Positions 29,402 through 38,900 of a stretch of DNA of 62,526 bases are shown here, piece after piece (within the stretch, counting starts at the first letter, position 1; every line of letters begins with the position of its first letter). The notes beneath the pieces were generated by a model. That model was not told the DNA's origin. It saw only the letters and a list, made by a program, of their open reading frames with translations, and did no database searches. The DNA comes from Muribaculaceae bacterium. GTDB taxonomy: Bacteria; Bacteroidota; Bacteroidia; Bacteroidales; Muribaculaceae. The stretch covers positions 1-62,526 of the forward strand of contig JAIECF010000044.1 in NCBI GenBank assembly GCA_029068655.1, read 5' to 3'. A program made the translations under genes and the position numbers.

Positions 29402-29959
29402 TTATTTTTGCTTATTAGCAGCGCGCTTCGATTCAATTTCGGCTTTGTTGGCCTGATACTGCTTGAGCTGGTCTTTGTCAAGAATCTTTTCCACCTCCTT
29501 TTCGAATTCAGCATGAAGTTTCTGCATCTCTTCCTTACTCTTTGCTTTTATCTCTGCTTTGGACTGCTTCTGGGCGGTCTTATTCTTCTCGCGCAGGGCT
29601 TTCATTTTTGTCTTCTGCTCTTCGGAAAGCGAGATTCCCTTGAACATTGGATTCTTCCCTTCGACTCGACGCATCTCCTTGTTCTTTCGGAAAGCCCTTG
29701 AAGCATCCATCTTGTGGCCCCTCCGGGATTTGCCGCCATCTTTCATCTTTCTCTGCTTGGACTGGGCTTCCTTGCAACAGGTCTTTCCTTCCGACTTAAC
29801 ACAGTTCTTGCCTTCCTTACAGGATTCCTTATCGCAGGTTTTCTTGTCATTGCAGCATTCATTCTTCTGCTCAGTTGCAGTGGTAGTGGACTGAGCGGCG
29901 GCGGGTATTGCGATCGCTGCGGCAAACGCGAGCGTGAGGGTCATAAGAATTTTCTTCAT
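29402..29959 (-). CDS. Secreted DUF4890/Spy-like helical protein with Cys-rich N-terminal insert
   Basis: Signal peptide; NECCNDKKTCDKESCKEGKNCVKSEGKTCCKE; LSEEQKTKMKALREK helical region. Confidence 0.6.
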   Translation of the reverse strand: MKKILMTLTLAFAAAIAIPAAAQSTTTATEQKNECCNDKKTCDKESCKEGKNCVKSEGKTCCKEAQSKQRKMKDGGKSRRGHKMDASRAFRKNKEMRRVEGKNPMFKGISLSEEQKTKMKALREKNKTAQKQSKAEIKAKSKEEMQKLHAEFEKEVEKILDKDQLKQYQANKAEIESKRAANKQK

Positions 29960-30069
29960 CGTCTTTTACGTGTGTTATAGGTTTTGTTATTTTGATTGTT
30001 TACGATTCTTTGACCCTGCGAATCAAACGCGGTTTAATCCGGATTCACACTTTTGCTTTTTTTAACTAA

Positions 30070-31599
30070 TTACTCATCAAGCAGTATTCTGACGAAACTT
30101 TCAGGAAGACGTACGTTATAGAGCTTCAAGGCGTCACGGAAAAGGGGTGCTATCTCCTCGTCGCGGAAACCGGCTATCCCACAACCGATACGTGTGACAT
30201 AGAATGTGTTTTGGTCACACTCGGAGGCCACCTCGATGAAATCGTCGACATAGGGCTTGATCGTCTCTATCCCTCCCTGCATGGTGGGGATGGCATACGA
30301 CTGCCCCTGCATTCCAGTTCCCTGCCCCTCGATGGCTCCAAACCGCTGGCGCGCCACGCGCGCTGCGCCTCCGGCATGGTGCCCTGCAAGGTTGCTACCG
30401 AAGACGAAGATATCGTCAGGACCAAGTTCAGTGATATTGTCTGGTGTGAATTTCATTCCGTTGATGAATTTCAGGTTTTCGTCTATGCCGTACGGGCGAT
30501 GAGCCGCATAGCGTTCATGCATCTGGTTTGCGTCGGAAGCTCCGGCTAGATCGTCGGCTACGGACAGAAGCAGATCGTGAAGTTCAAGGCCTTTTCTGAA
30601 CTTTTCCGGAATACCCGTATATCCGAGGATGGCTCCTATAATATTTCCTGCTACGGCTCCTGTAGAGTCGCTGTCGCCGTCATGATTTACAGATGCTACA
30701 AGGCACCCTTCGAAATCTCGGATGTAGCGCATCACGCAGAAGACCGCGATAGCCACGGTCTCTTCCGCCACCCATCCTTCACCAAGCTCGAGGATTGCCT
30801 CACGGTCGGTGCGAGATGAACCGGCAAGGTCTAACGCCTTCTGGATTATGGCTACGAACTTCTGTGCTTTCGGGCTGTCCGGAACTGCAGCTAAAGTCTC
30901 GTTCATGGCCTGAGAAATGACAGAGCGCATGGTGAGGCGGTCGATCACATGGATATTCATGCATTCGAAAATAACAAGGGCCGTAAACACTGAGGCTAAG
31001 GTGCTCAGATCGTTGAGATGAGAGATACGCGCTGCGTCGGCCGCGACTCGGGCTGTTTCGCCTTTTGCTTTTTGTAATGAAGATTTCTCAGACCGGGCGG
31101 CATAGAAGATTCCTATGGGAGCGATACGCATCACTGCGCCGCAACCCTTGGAGTCGTTGCTGACTGGGTGTCCGTATTTAAGGTCAGAAAGTGCATTGAG
31201 ACAGGTATTTCCGGGCGCCCTTCGCGCCCAAATGTCGCGTACGTGGGTGAGCCATGATGTGGCGAGAGGAAGCTGGAATGCTGTCTGTGTGGCAAACCAT
31301 GCAAGATATGCCTGTTCTATATGTCTTCTGATTTCTTCCGGTGAAGGGTCTGGATTGGTAGAATAGGCAGACAGGAGGCCTTCGGCGGTGAAAAGGGTCA
31401 TCTGGGTATCGTCGGAAAAACGGGATATACCCTTCGAGTCTGGACTGTAGGCGGTGATGCCTGACGGTCCAAATTGCCTCAGTATGCTCTCGAGGGAAGA
31501 GAATTCTACAGCGTAGCCGAGTGCGTCGCCGGCAGCTCCTCCTATCAGGCAGCCGCGGGCTTTGTCTATAAGTATATCTTTCATAATTGGTGTTTTCAA
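30070..31599 (-). CDS. ADP-ribosylglycohydrolase (DraG-like) fused to C-terminal macro-like domain
   Basis: GGAAGDALGYAVEF, FSDDTQMTLFTAEGL, VNHDGDSDSTGAVAGNIIGA; C-terminus FVFGSNLAGHHAGGAARVARQRFG...SYAIPT...TRIGCGIAGF. Confidence 0.82.
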   Translation of the reverse strand: MKTPIMKDILIDKARGCLIGGAAGDALGYAVEFSSLESILRQFGPSGITAYSPDSKGISRFSDDTQMTLFTAEGLLSAYSTNPDPSPEEIRRHIEQAYLAWFATQTAFQLPLATSWLTHVRDIWARRAPGNTCLNALSDLKYGHPVSNDSKGCGAVMRIAPIGIFYAARSEKSSLQKAKGETARVAADAARISHLNDLSTLASVFTALVIFECMNIHVIDRLTMRSVISQAMNETLAAVPDSPKAQKFVAIIQKALDLAGSSRTDREAILELGEGWVAEETVAIAVFCVMRYIRDFEGCLVASVNHDGDSDSTGAVAGNIIGAILGYTGIPEKFRKGLELHDLLLSVADDLAGASDANQMHERYAAHRPYGIDENLKFINGMKFTPDNITELGPDDIFVFGSNLAGHHAGGAARVARQRFGAIEGQGTGMQGQSYAIPTMQGGIETIKPYVDDFIEVASECDQNTFYVTRIGCGIAGFRDEEIAPLFRDALKLYNVRLPESFVRILLDE

Positions 31600-31635
31600 G
31601 TTTTTGGGGTTATTGAAGGGTGCAAGCTTTGCGTT

Positions 31636-31971
31636 TTATCGGCTTCCTTTTCGGAAAGATGCATACCGTTGTCTTCGTTTCAGATATCCGAGATCGTGTC
31701 CGTGACGGTAGGCTTCACGTTCAAACGATATATTGAGGTAAGCTTTGTGCGGGTCGCGGTATTGGATGAGTCTGAACAGCCATTCAACTCCGTATAGAAT
31801 ATAAAAAGGAATGAAGAGAAGCTCCCTCATCTGGGCTGTATGGATACGCTCATGGTTGATGACATATATGTCAATCCATGAAGTGTCACGAGCGCATAGG
31901 ATACCGAAAAGATTCAGGCAATATCCCTTACGCATCCACGGACTTTTCAGGATAATCGGTTTTCCTTTCAT
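31636..31971 (-). CDS. Small hypothetical protein with HExxH motif
   Basis: INHERIHTAQMRELLFIPFYILYGVEWLFRLIQYRD...FEREAY. Confidence 0.6.
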   Translation of the reverse strand: MKGKPIILKSPWMRKGYCLNLFGILCARDTSWIDIYVINHERIHTAQMRELLFIPFYILYGVEWLFRLIQYRDPHKAYLNISFEREAYRHGHDLGYLKRRQRYASFRKGSR

Positions 31972-32019
31972 TTGGTTGTATCTATTATCCAGATGTGTCA
32001 TGTAACTCTACGAAGAGTT

Positions 32020-34731
32020 CTACTTGACTATTATCTTTTCTCCGCCGGCAATATATATGCCTGCAGGAAGCAAGGAGATTTCGGAGCGGCTGATGGAGCA
32101 TGCGACGCAGATGCCATCGGGTGTGTAGACATCGACTATGTCGTTGCCGGAATCTTTCTTGATTTCAACTGAGTTGTTGTCCGCTCCCTGGAAATAAAGG
32201 GTGAAGTTGTCGAAACAGCACCAGCTGTCATTCTGGGATCTGTCAGATGCTATTCCGATAAGCAGTTTGCCGTCGTTGACCGTAGTCGGGAGAATATTCC
32301 AATACAATCCATAATTAAAGGCCATTTCCGCGCCATGCATTGAGTTGACGTATCCGCGTAGTACATGGGTGCCGGTCAGTTCCTCTTCAAGCCTCGGCGA
32401 TTCGGAGAGCGGATGGCTATATAATGATGAGACAGGCATTGAACTTTCATTTGCGTATATCCTTGCAGGAATCATTTCGGTACCGGAACGGTAGGCGGAG
32501 CCTCCATCATTGGCATTTACGCGATAGAGTGCCTGGACGTTGAGCGTGTAGAATCCGTTGCGCAAACCTTCTATGGTCTGCGATGCGTCAAATGTACGGT
32601 TCCAGTATTCAGCAACATGACTGCCCCAGACCGGTTCCCCTTTCCAACCATGCGAGTCGGCGTTGAAATCAGGGTTCTCTATGAAACATGTCATGTCCCA
32701 TACCTTTCCTTCTGTCAGCATGGCTCCTTCATCGGAGAGATATTCCTTCGTCGATGACTCAAGCAGAGAGATAGCCTCTGAATAGGCTTCGGGAAGTTCT
32801 GCTTCTGCCACTATAGCTACAGCTTCATCAATAAGATAATCGAATCTTGAAAGGGCCTCGGATGCTTCAGATGCAGCAGAGTTCCTTACGGCATAATCGA
32901 GAGTCTTGCCAAAAGATTGCTGAGCCTCCAGTGCATACTCTATTTCGAGAGCTATATCTTTCAGTGCTTCAATCGCTTTTTCGTAGGAGTCCTTACTTTC
33001 GAAAGGATCGGACTGAAGAATTATGAGTTCATCAAACCGGGCTGCCATCTTATCAGGTAGGGATGATTTGTCAATTGAAGTTGTATTCCTCAACACCTGC
33101 TTATGACGATGACGGTAGAGCTCAAGGTCTCCCTTTCGTGTAAGGGTGATGCAGTCTATGTCAGGCATCCAGTCGTCAGGATTCGACAGTGAGATCTCAT
33201 TTGTGCCCTTGTTAAGGTTGACCTTTATTATAACTTCACCGGGTCTGTCCCATGCTCCAGAGTTAACTGCAAGTGTTTCCACCGCCACCCCGTTCACTTT
33301 GACGGTAATCCTGCGGTCTGCTCCCGTGATGAAGCGGATTCCAATTTCATACTCTCCTCCCTCGTTGCTCCATACGTTGCTCCACACTACATAGTTGTCT
33401 TCTCTCGCGCCGAGCCAGGATGCCTTGGCGCCTCCTGAGCATATGTCAAGTTCCTCATAAATGCCTGACTTCACTGCCTGATTGTTGTCGAGTTCCTGAT
33501 ATGAAGGATTGAAGGCTGTCTCGGCCTCATAGACTCGTCGTTCAAGACGCCGGTCAGCGGTGATGCGATAAATCCTTGTGCCGTGTGGCGGAACAATCGT
33601 TTCGAAATAGTCCGAAAAATGTCCTAAGTCTTTCCTTTCAAAAAGATCGCGAACTTCAGCTTCTTCGCCGAGATCTATGTCGAAGAAGTCAATTCCCATT
33701 AACAGGGCTTTATCTGTAGGGTTATAGAGAGCAACTGCGCGTGAAGTGCCATGCAATTCGTCAATATCTTTGACGAGCACGTAACTGTCGTTTTCTCTTT
33801 TGACTACAGTAGCTTGCAATGCGAGAGGATCCTGGTTGAGAGATATGAGTTCCGGATTAGTTAGAAGAGCGATTGCTTTATTGTCGATCTCACGGAGGTC
33901 GCAACCAATTAAAAGCGGTGAACTCATCATGCACCACATTCCGAAATGCGTCCTGTCTTCCTCTTCAGACATTCCTCGCCCGACCTCGAGCATATCCATA
34001 TCGTTGAATCTTCCACGAGTGGCATAGGCTGAAAGATAGAGATTCTGATGGATGATATCCTTTACAGATTCCCACCCGAGATATATATCCTGCGACATCC
34101 GCCATGAGGAAGCCACATCCTCCACCCATGTGCCCGGATATGCCCAGCGGCATACGTTGTATCTTACGTCGGTGCGCCCCGTAGCTTTTATAGCCTCGGA
34201 TATAGCTGTATAACGTTCGCGTTCGTCAAGATCAAGCATTTCGGAGTTCTGTGGACCGTCGCCTCCGCAGAAATCTACCTTAATAAAATCGAAACCGAGT
34301 TCTCCGAACATGAATCTGGCATCTTCTTCATCGTGTTCGTAGAGACCAGTTCCTATGCCGTCGCGGTCTCCGCCCCAGAAAGACGCACATGTATTGTGTC
34401 CCGCATCCGAGTATGTGCCGGCTTTAAGTCCTGCAGCATGTATATGGTCGATGAGTGGCTTGAGGCCGTTGGGGAAGCGGGTGGGATGGATATTCAGATG
34501 TCCGGCCGCGTCACGTCCACACCATGCACCATCGTCGATATTAACGAATGTGTATCCGGCATCTTTTAGCCCCTTCTCGACAAGAACGTCTGCTTGGGAG
34601 CGGATGATAGCTTCATTGATATGGTGCCCGAAAGCATTCCAAGAGCTCCAGCCCATAGTGGGTGCATCCCAAGCAAGAGATGACAGGGGCAGGAGTGAAA
34701 GGGAAATGAGTGATGTGGCTGTCTTGTTCAT
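32020..34731 (-). CDS. GH27 family glycoside hydrolase (alpha-galactosidase-like) with C-terminal accessory modules
   Basis: WDAPTMGWSSWNAFG; FDFIKVDFCGGDG; carbohydrate-binding-like region and C-terminal tail. Confidence 0.85.
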   Translation of the reverse strand: MNKTATSLISLSLLPLSSLAWDAPTMGWSSWNAFGHHINEAIIRSQADVLVEKGLKDAGYTFVNIDDGAWCGRDAAGHLNIHPTRFPNGLKPLIDHIHAAGLKAGTYSDAGHNTCASFWGGDRDGIGTGLYEHDEEDARFMFGELGFDFIKVDFCGGDGPQNSEMLDLDERERYTAISEAIKATGRTDVRYNVCRWAYPGTWVEDVASSWRMSQDIYLGWESVKDIIHQNLYLSAYATRGRFNDMDMLEVGRGMSEEEDRTHFGMWCMMSSPLLIGCDLREIDNKAIALLTNPELISLNQDPLALQATVVKRENDSYVLVKDIDELHGTSRAVALYNPTDKALLMGIDFFDIDLGEEAEVRDLFERKDLGHFSDYFETIVPPHGTRIYRITADRRLERRVYEAETAFNPSYQELDNNQAVKSGIYEELDICSGGAKASWLGAREDNYVVWSNVWSNEGGEYEIGIRFITGADRRITVKVNGVAVETLAVNSGAWDRPGEVIIKVNLNKGTNEISLSNPDDWMPDIDCITLTRKGDLELYRHRHKQVLRNTTSIDKSSLPDKMAARFDELIILQSDPFESKDSYEKAIEALKDIALEIEYALEAQQSFGKTLDYAVRNSAASEASEALSRFDYLIDEAVAIVAEAELPEAYSEAISLLESSTKEYLSDEGAMLTEGKVWDMTCFIENPDFNADSHGWKGEPVWGSHVAEYWNRTFDASQTIEGLRNGFYTLNVQALYRVNANDGGSAYRSGTEMIPARIYANESSMPVSSLYSHPLSESPRLEEELTGTHVLRGYVNSMHGAEMAFNYGLYWNILPTTVNDGKLLIGIASDRSQNDSWCCFDNFTLYFQGADNNSVEIKKDSGNDIVDVYTPDGICVACSISRSEISLLPAGIYIAGGEKIIVK

Positions 34732-34828
34732 GATTTACAAGTCTATCTAAGGTTTAGACAGGGTTATTAGTAATGCAAATTTAGCTTTAAATTCTGATAT
34801 GTCCAAATTTTTCATTAATTTTGCAGTC

Positions 34829-35749
34829 ATGAATCAGACTGTCGATAGAAGAGATGTTCAGACAGCTCATCTGGCTCTTCTGCTGGCCAACATAGGCTGG
34901 GGTGTTATCGCTCCGGTTTCGAAGATGGTTCTTCTTTCGGGAGCCATCACATCGCTCGCCCTTTCCGGCTTAAGAATCACCGGCGGAGCATTGCTTTTCT
35001 TCCTTTTCACGTGGATTCTCCCTAAGTCGTTTGAGACACGCCAGAAGATTGATAGAATGGATTTCCCGAGACTTGTGCTCTGCTCGCTTCTGATCATCAG
35101 CGCTAACCAAGGATTGTATATAATCGGTGTCGGACTTACGGATCCTGTCGATTCAGCTGTAATGTGCTCACTCACACCTGTATTGACGATGGTGCTCGCT
35201 GCTGTCTTCCTTCATTTTAGGATGACATGGCTTAAGGTAGCAGGCGTGCTGATGGGTCTTGCCGGAGTGTTGATATTAGTTTCGGATACGTCTGAAAGCG
35301 CTAAGGCTGTCAATCCTGTTCTCGGCAATCTGCTTTGTCTCGGAGCCCAGCTTTGCGCCGCCATTTACTATGTTGGGTTCGAAGGAATAATCAGTAAGTA
35401 TTCTCCTTACTCTCTGATGAAATGGATGTTTTTCATATCGGTGATCACATATGTGCCGTTTTGTCTGCAGGATATGATGGCGATCGACTATACCGCCCTT
35501 ACTGGAGAAATATGGGCCGGGCTCGCATTCATAATTGCGATACCTACATTTTTCGGATATCTTATGATTCCTCTGGCTCAGCGTAGCCTTAAGCCTACGG
35601 TAGTAAGTGCCTACAGTTATCTTCAGCCTGTCTTCGCCGCTATAGTCGCCGTAATGTTGTCGGTTGGAGACTTCGGTTGGAGCAAGGGTATCGCAACTTT
35701 GTTTATCTTTTCCGGAATCTACATGGTCAACCGTTCCTCAAAACATTGA
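34829..35749 (+). CDS. EamA/DMT superfamily transporter
   Basis: Ten-TM duplicated EamA pattern; start placed after TTAATTTTGCAG promoter-like motif. Confidence 0.85.
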   Translation: MNQTVDRRDVQTAHLALLLANIGWGVIAPVSKMVLLSGAITSLALSGLRITGGALLFFLFTWILPKSFETRQKIDRMDFPRLVLCSLLIISANQGLYIIGVGLTDPVDSAVMCSLTPVLTMVLAAVFLHFRMTWLKVAGVLMGLAGVLILVSDTSESAKAVNPVLGNLLCLGAQLCAAIYYVGFEGIISKYSPYSLMKWMFFISVITYVPFCLQDMMAIDYTALTGEIWAGLAFIIAIPTFFGYLMIPLAQRSLKPTVVSAYSYLQPVFAAIVAVMLSVGDFGWSKGIATLFIFSGIYMVNRSSKH

Positions 35750-35827
35750 ATATCTGTGGCAGAATAAAAGCATACACATGATCAGAAATAAAAGTAAAAT
35801 TATTGATGAAAATTGATACTTAAAATT

Positions 35828-36949
35828 ATGATTTCAAAAGAAAAACTATATGCAGCAATCGCGATGGTCTTACTGGCAAGTCTGACCTCTCTGACCTATG
35901 CCGCTCGCCATATGGATGAACTTCGCCGTAGCGACATGGATTTTTTTACATCGGAAGAGGCCTCACGCATCGGCGAACAGGTATTGGCTTATCAGCGGAT
36001 TACCGGAGGTTGGCCCAAAAATATAGACATGTGTCGCCTGCATTCTTCTGAGGAGCTGGATGAAGTACGTATGCAACGGGTCAGAACCGATGATTCTACT
36101 ACTGATAACTTAGCCACTACTACGCAGTTGAGATTCGTTGCCAATATGTATCAGGCTACGCACGACGAAAGATATCGCGACTCGTTTAATGCAGGTGTTG
36201 AGTATTTGCTTTCGGGGCAGTATGACAACGGCGGATGGCCTCAGTTTTGGCCGAATCCGGAAGGATACCAGGTGCATATCACATTCAACGACGGAGCGAT
36301 GGTCAACACACTCGTTTTGCTTCGCGATATAGCATACGCTACTTATCCATATGTCGATTCTATCGTGGATGAAAGTATCCGCAGTCGCTCACAGGCTGCG
36401 TTCAATAAGGGAATCGAGTGTATTCTGGCTACCCAGATCCGTGTCAATGGAACGCCGACTGTATGGTGTCAGCAACATGATAGTGAGACGCTTGCCCCTG
36501 CGCCGGCACGATCTTACGAGCTTCCTTCTTTCTGCTCTCAGGAGAGTGTGCAGATAGTTAGTCTTCTTATGGAGCTTACTGATCCGGATGAACGCGTGAT
36601 AGAGGCGGTACATGGAGCTATGAAATGGTTTGATGCCAATAAACTGACAGGCTATCGCCTTGAACGCACCGGACAGCCGAAGACTTCGGAAGCAAATGTG
36701 CGTCTCGTGGCTGACTCGGATGCAGGTCCTTTGTGGGGACGATTCTATGATCTTGAAAACTGCGAGATATTTGTCTGCGACCGTGATGGTATTCCTCGCA
36801 AGAGCCTTGAAGAGATAGGGCAGGAGCGGCGCACAGGTTACAGCTGGTATAACTCTTATCCTGCCGACTTATATAGCATATACGATCAATGGGCCGATAA
36901 GTATGATCCGGCTGGTAATGTCATCTTGGGACATGACAATGCCATGTGA
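35828..36949 (+). CDS. Pectate lyase, PL10-like
   Basis: VLAYQRITGGWPKNIDM; GGWPQFWPNPEGYQVHITFNDGAMV. Confidence 0.85.
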   Translation: MISKEKLYAAIAMVLLASLTSLTYAARHMDELRRSDMDFFTSEEASRIGEQVLAYQRITGGWPKNIDMCRLHSSEELDEVRMQRVRTDDSTTDNLATTTQLRFVANMYQATHDERYRDSFNAGVEYLLSGQYDNGGWPQFWPNPEGYQVHITFNDGAMVNTLVLLRDIAYATYPYVDSIVDESIRSRSQAAFNKGIECILATQIRVNGTPTVWCQQHDSETLAPAPARSYELPSFCSQESVQIVSLLMELTDPDERVIEAVHGAMKWFDANKLTGYRLERTGQPKTSEANVRLVADSDAGPLWGRFYDLENCEIFVCDRDGIPRKSLEEIGQERRTGYSWYNSYPADLYSIYDQWADKYDPAGNVILGHDNAM

Positions 36950-36963
36950 TTCAACGTTTTTAT

Positions 36964-37117
36964 TTACAACTGCTCTCCTTTTCTGTCGGAAATTATCCCT
37001 TTCCTGAGGAGCTGACGTTCTTTCTCATAGTGAGCCTTTATTGTCTCGGGTATCTGGACGTGCTGAAGATGCGATAGGTTCTTCTCGTTGAAGTCTTAGG
37101 GAGTTCAGGATATTCAA
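36964..37117 (-). pseudogene. C-terminal remnant of an unidentified gene, with frameshift
   Basis: Reverse strand reads DFNEKNLSHLQHVQIPETIKAHYEKERQLLRKGIISDRKGEQL*; preceding FEYPELPKT lies in another frame. Confidence 0.45.
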
Positions 37118-37233
37118 AGCAATGTAAAATTCATTTATATGCTTTCATATAGTTTTTGTACGCTCAGGCATATGTTGATAATACAGTTCTGATTAAGTGC
37201 GTCTCATTAATATAAACTAATATATTGTTAGAT

Positions 37234-38670
37234 ATGAATAAAAGTCTATGTTACAATATGCTTTGGCTCTATCTTATGATAGCGGGAGCATTTCAAGAGG
37301 TTTTTGCGTTTAACTCCATTACAGATCCTGTTCTGTTTGATGCGCTGGCAAATATGAAACTTCCCCTCGTTGTAATCAACACTGTAGATGGGGAAGAGCC
37401 GACATGTGAGGCCATCGAGCCTCCTGAAGGAGCATGGGGACATGGAATCACTAATGCCACAAAAGTGCCAGCTTCGATGAGTATTATTTTGAGTGGAGAT
37501 ACTGTATACGACAGCGGTGAATATAAAAAGAAGGAGAGTGGCCTTACTGTTAAGATTCGCGGGAACTCAAGTGGCCGTAATCTTAAGAAACCTTATAAAC
37601 TTAAGCTTCAGAAAAAAGCCGATCTTCTCTTTCGCGATGATAAGAAATATAAGGATAAGGATTGGGTATTACTTCGTACAGGTGGAAGTCTTGTGACGCC
37701 TATTGGATACTGGACCAGTGAACTCATAGGTCAGGAATGGACTCCCGCTCACAAAATAGTAAATGTATGGATGAATGGAAGTTACCGAGGTCTATATATT
37801 CTTTGTGAACAAGTGACTGTCAATACAGATTGTCGGATTTCGATTGATGAAGAAAATGGATATATAGTAGAAGCAGATTCCTATTGGTGGAATGAAGAGA
37901 TCAGTTTCCCTTCTATTCTCACAGCTCCGCAGTTGAAGTTTACTTTTAAGTATCCAGATCCCGAGGATATTTCCGAAGAAAGGCATGAAGCGATATATGC
38001 CGATATGCTGGCACATGAAGTGAAGATCAATGATGGTACTTATGATGAGGTGTATGATTGTGATTCGTTTGCTAAATGGCTTGTAGGATGGGAACTTCTT
38101 GGAAATAATGACTCTGCCGGAGGCAATATGTATGTTGTGAAAAAAGATTCATCTTCAAAGTTATGTATGGGGCCGATGTGGGATTTCGATAGCGCTCTGA
38201 TTCTTAAGGATGACTGGATTGGACTACATTATCGATGGTTTTATTTCCATCATCTGCTTCAATCCTCCAATGATAGTTTCCGTGAGGCATTTCTTCGGAT
38301 ATGGAATGATAAAGGACGCTGGGTTGTCAACAATCTTATAGAAAGAATCAATGCTTTTGCTGATTCTCCCGAGGGAGATGACTACCAAACGTCAATAAGT
38401 TTACAAAAGAAGTTTGGAATTCCGGCCGATTACAGTATGCCCTATACCGGCGATTTAGATTTCATGCGCTTCTATGCAATTGATTTTCTGACCGACCGCG
38501 CCGACTGGATAGATGCTCATCTTGATGAGATAGCAGGGGTTGAAGGGATAGAAGCTGATCATTCGGGTCTTGATAAAGACATACATTTTGATATTCTTGG
38601 CAGACCGGTGCCTGCCGATACTCCCGGCATACACTTCCTTAAAGGTAGAAAAATTTTAGTAAAGCCCTGA
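37234..38670 (+). CDS. CotH kinase family secreted protein
   Basis: VKIRGNSSGRNLKKPYKLKLQKK; GSYRGLYILCEQV; MGPMWDFDSAL. Confidence 0.85.
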   Translation: MNKSLCYNMLWLYLMIAGAFQEVFAFNSITDPVLFDALANMKLPLVVINTVDGEEPTCEAIEPPEGAWGHGITNATKVPASMSIILSGDTVYDSGEYKKKESGLTVKIRGNSSGRNLKKPYKLKLQKKADLLFRDDKKYKDKDWVLLRTGGSLVTPIGYWTSELIGQEWTPAHKIVNVWMNGSYRGLYILCEQVTVNTDCRISIDEENGYIVEADSYWWNEEISFPSILTAPQLKFTFKYPDPEDISEERHEAIYADMLAHEVKINDGTYDEVYDCDSFAKWLVGWELLGNNDSAGGNMYVVKKDSSSKLCMGPMWDFDSALILKDDWIGLHYRWFYFHHLLQSSNDSFREAFLRIWNDKGRWVVNNLIERINAFADSPEGDDYQTSISLQKKFGIPADYSMPYTGDLDFMRFYAIDFLTDRADWIDAHLDEIAGVEGIEADHSGLDKDIHFDILGRPVPADTPGIHFLKGRKILVKP

Positions 38671-38700
38671 GACTTCATTGAGCGAAGAATGATGATTTGA

Positions 38701-38741
38701 AAAGAGAATTCATCCTGTGAGGGCGGGTTCTCTTTATTTTT
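38701..38741 (+). terminator. Intrinsic terminator
   Basis: AAAGAGAA...TTCTCTTTATTTTTTAT. Confidence 0.75.
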
Positions 38742-38900
38742 TATGTGCTTCCCGATATAGCGTAGTAGTGAACTTTTCGTAAAAAATAAAGTTTATATGT
38801 TAGGATTTGTTAACGGCGAACGCCATAGTTCCGGGTGTAGTCATCGCTGTTAGAAGCCGGAAACGATTACAGATTCTTTATATTCATTTTCTAAATTACT

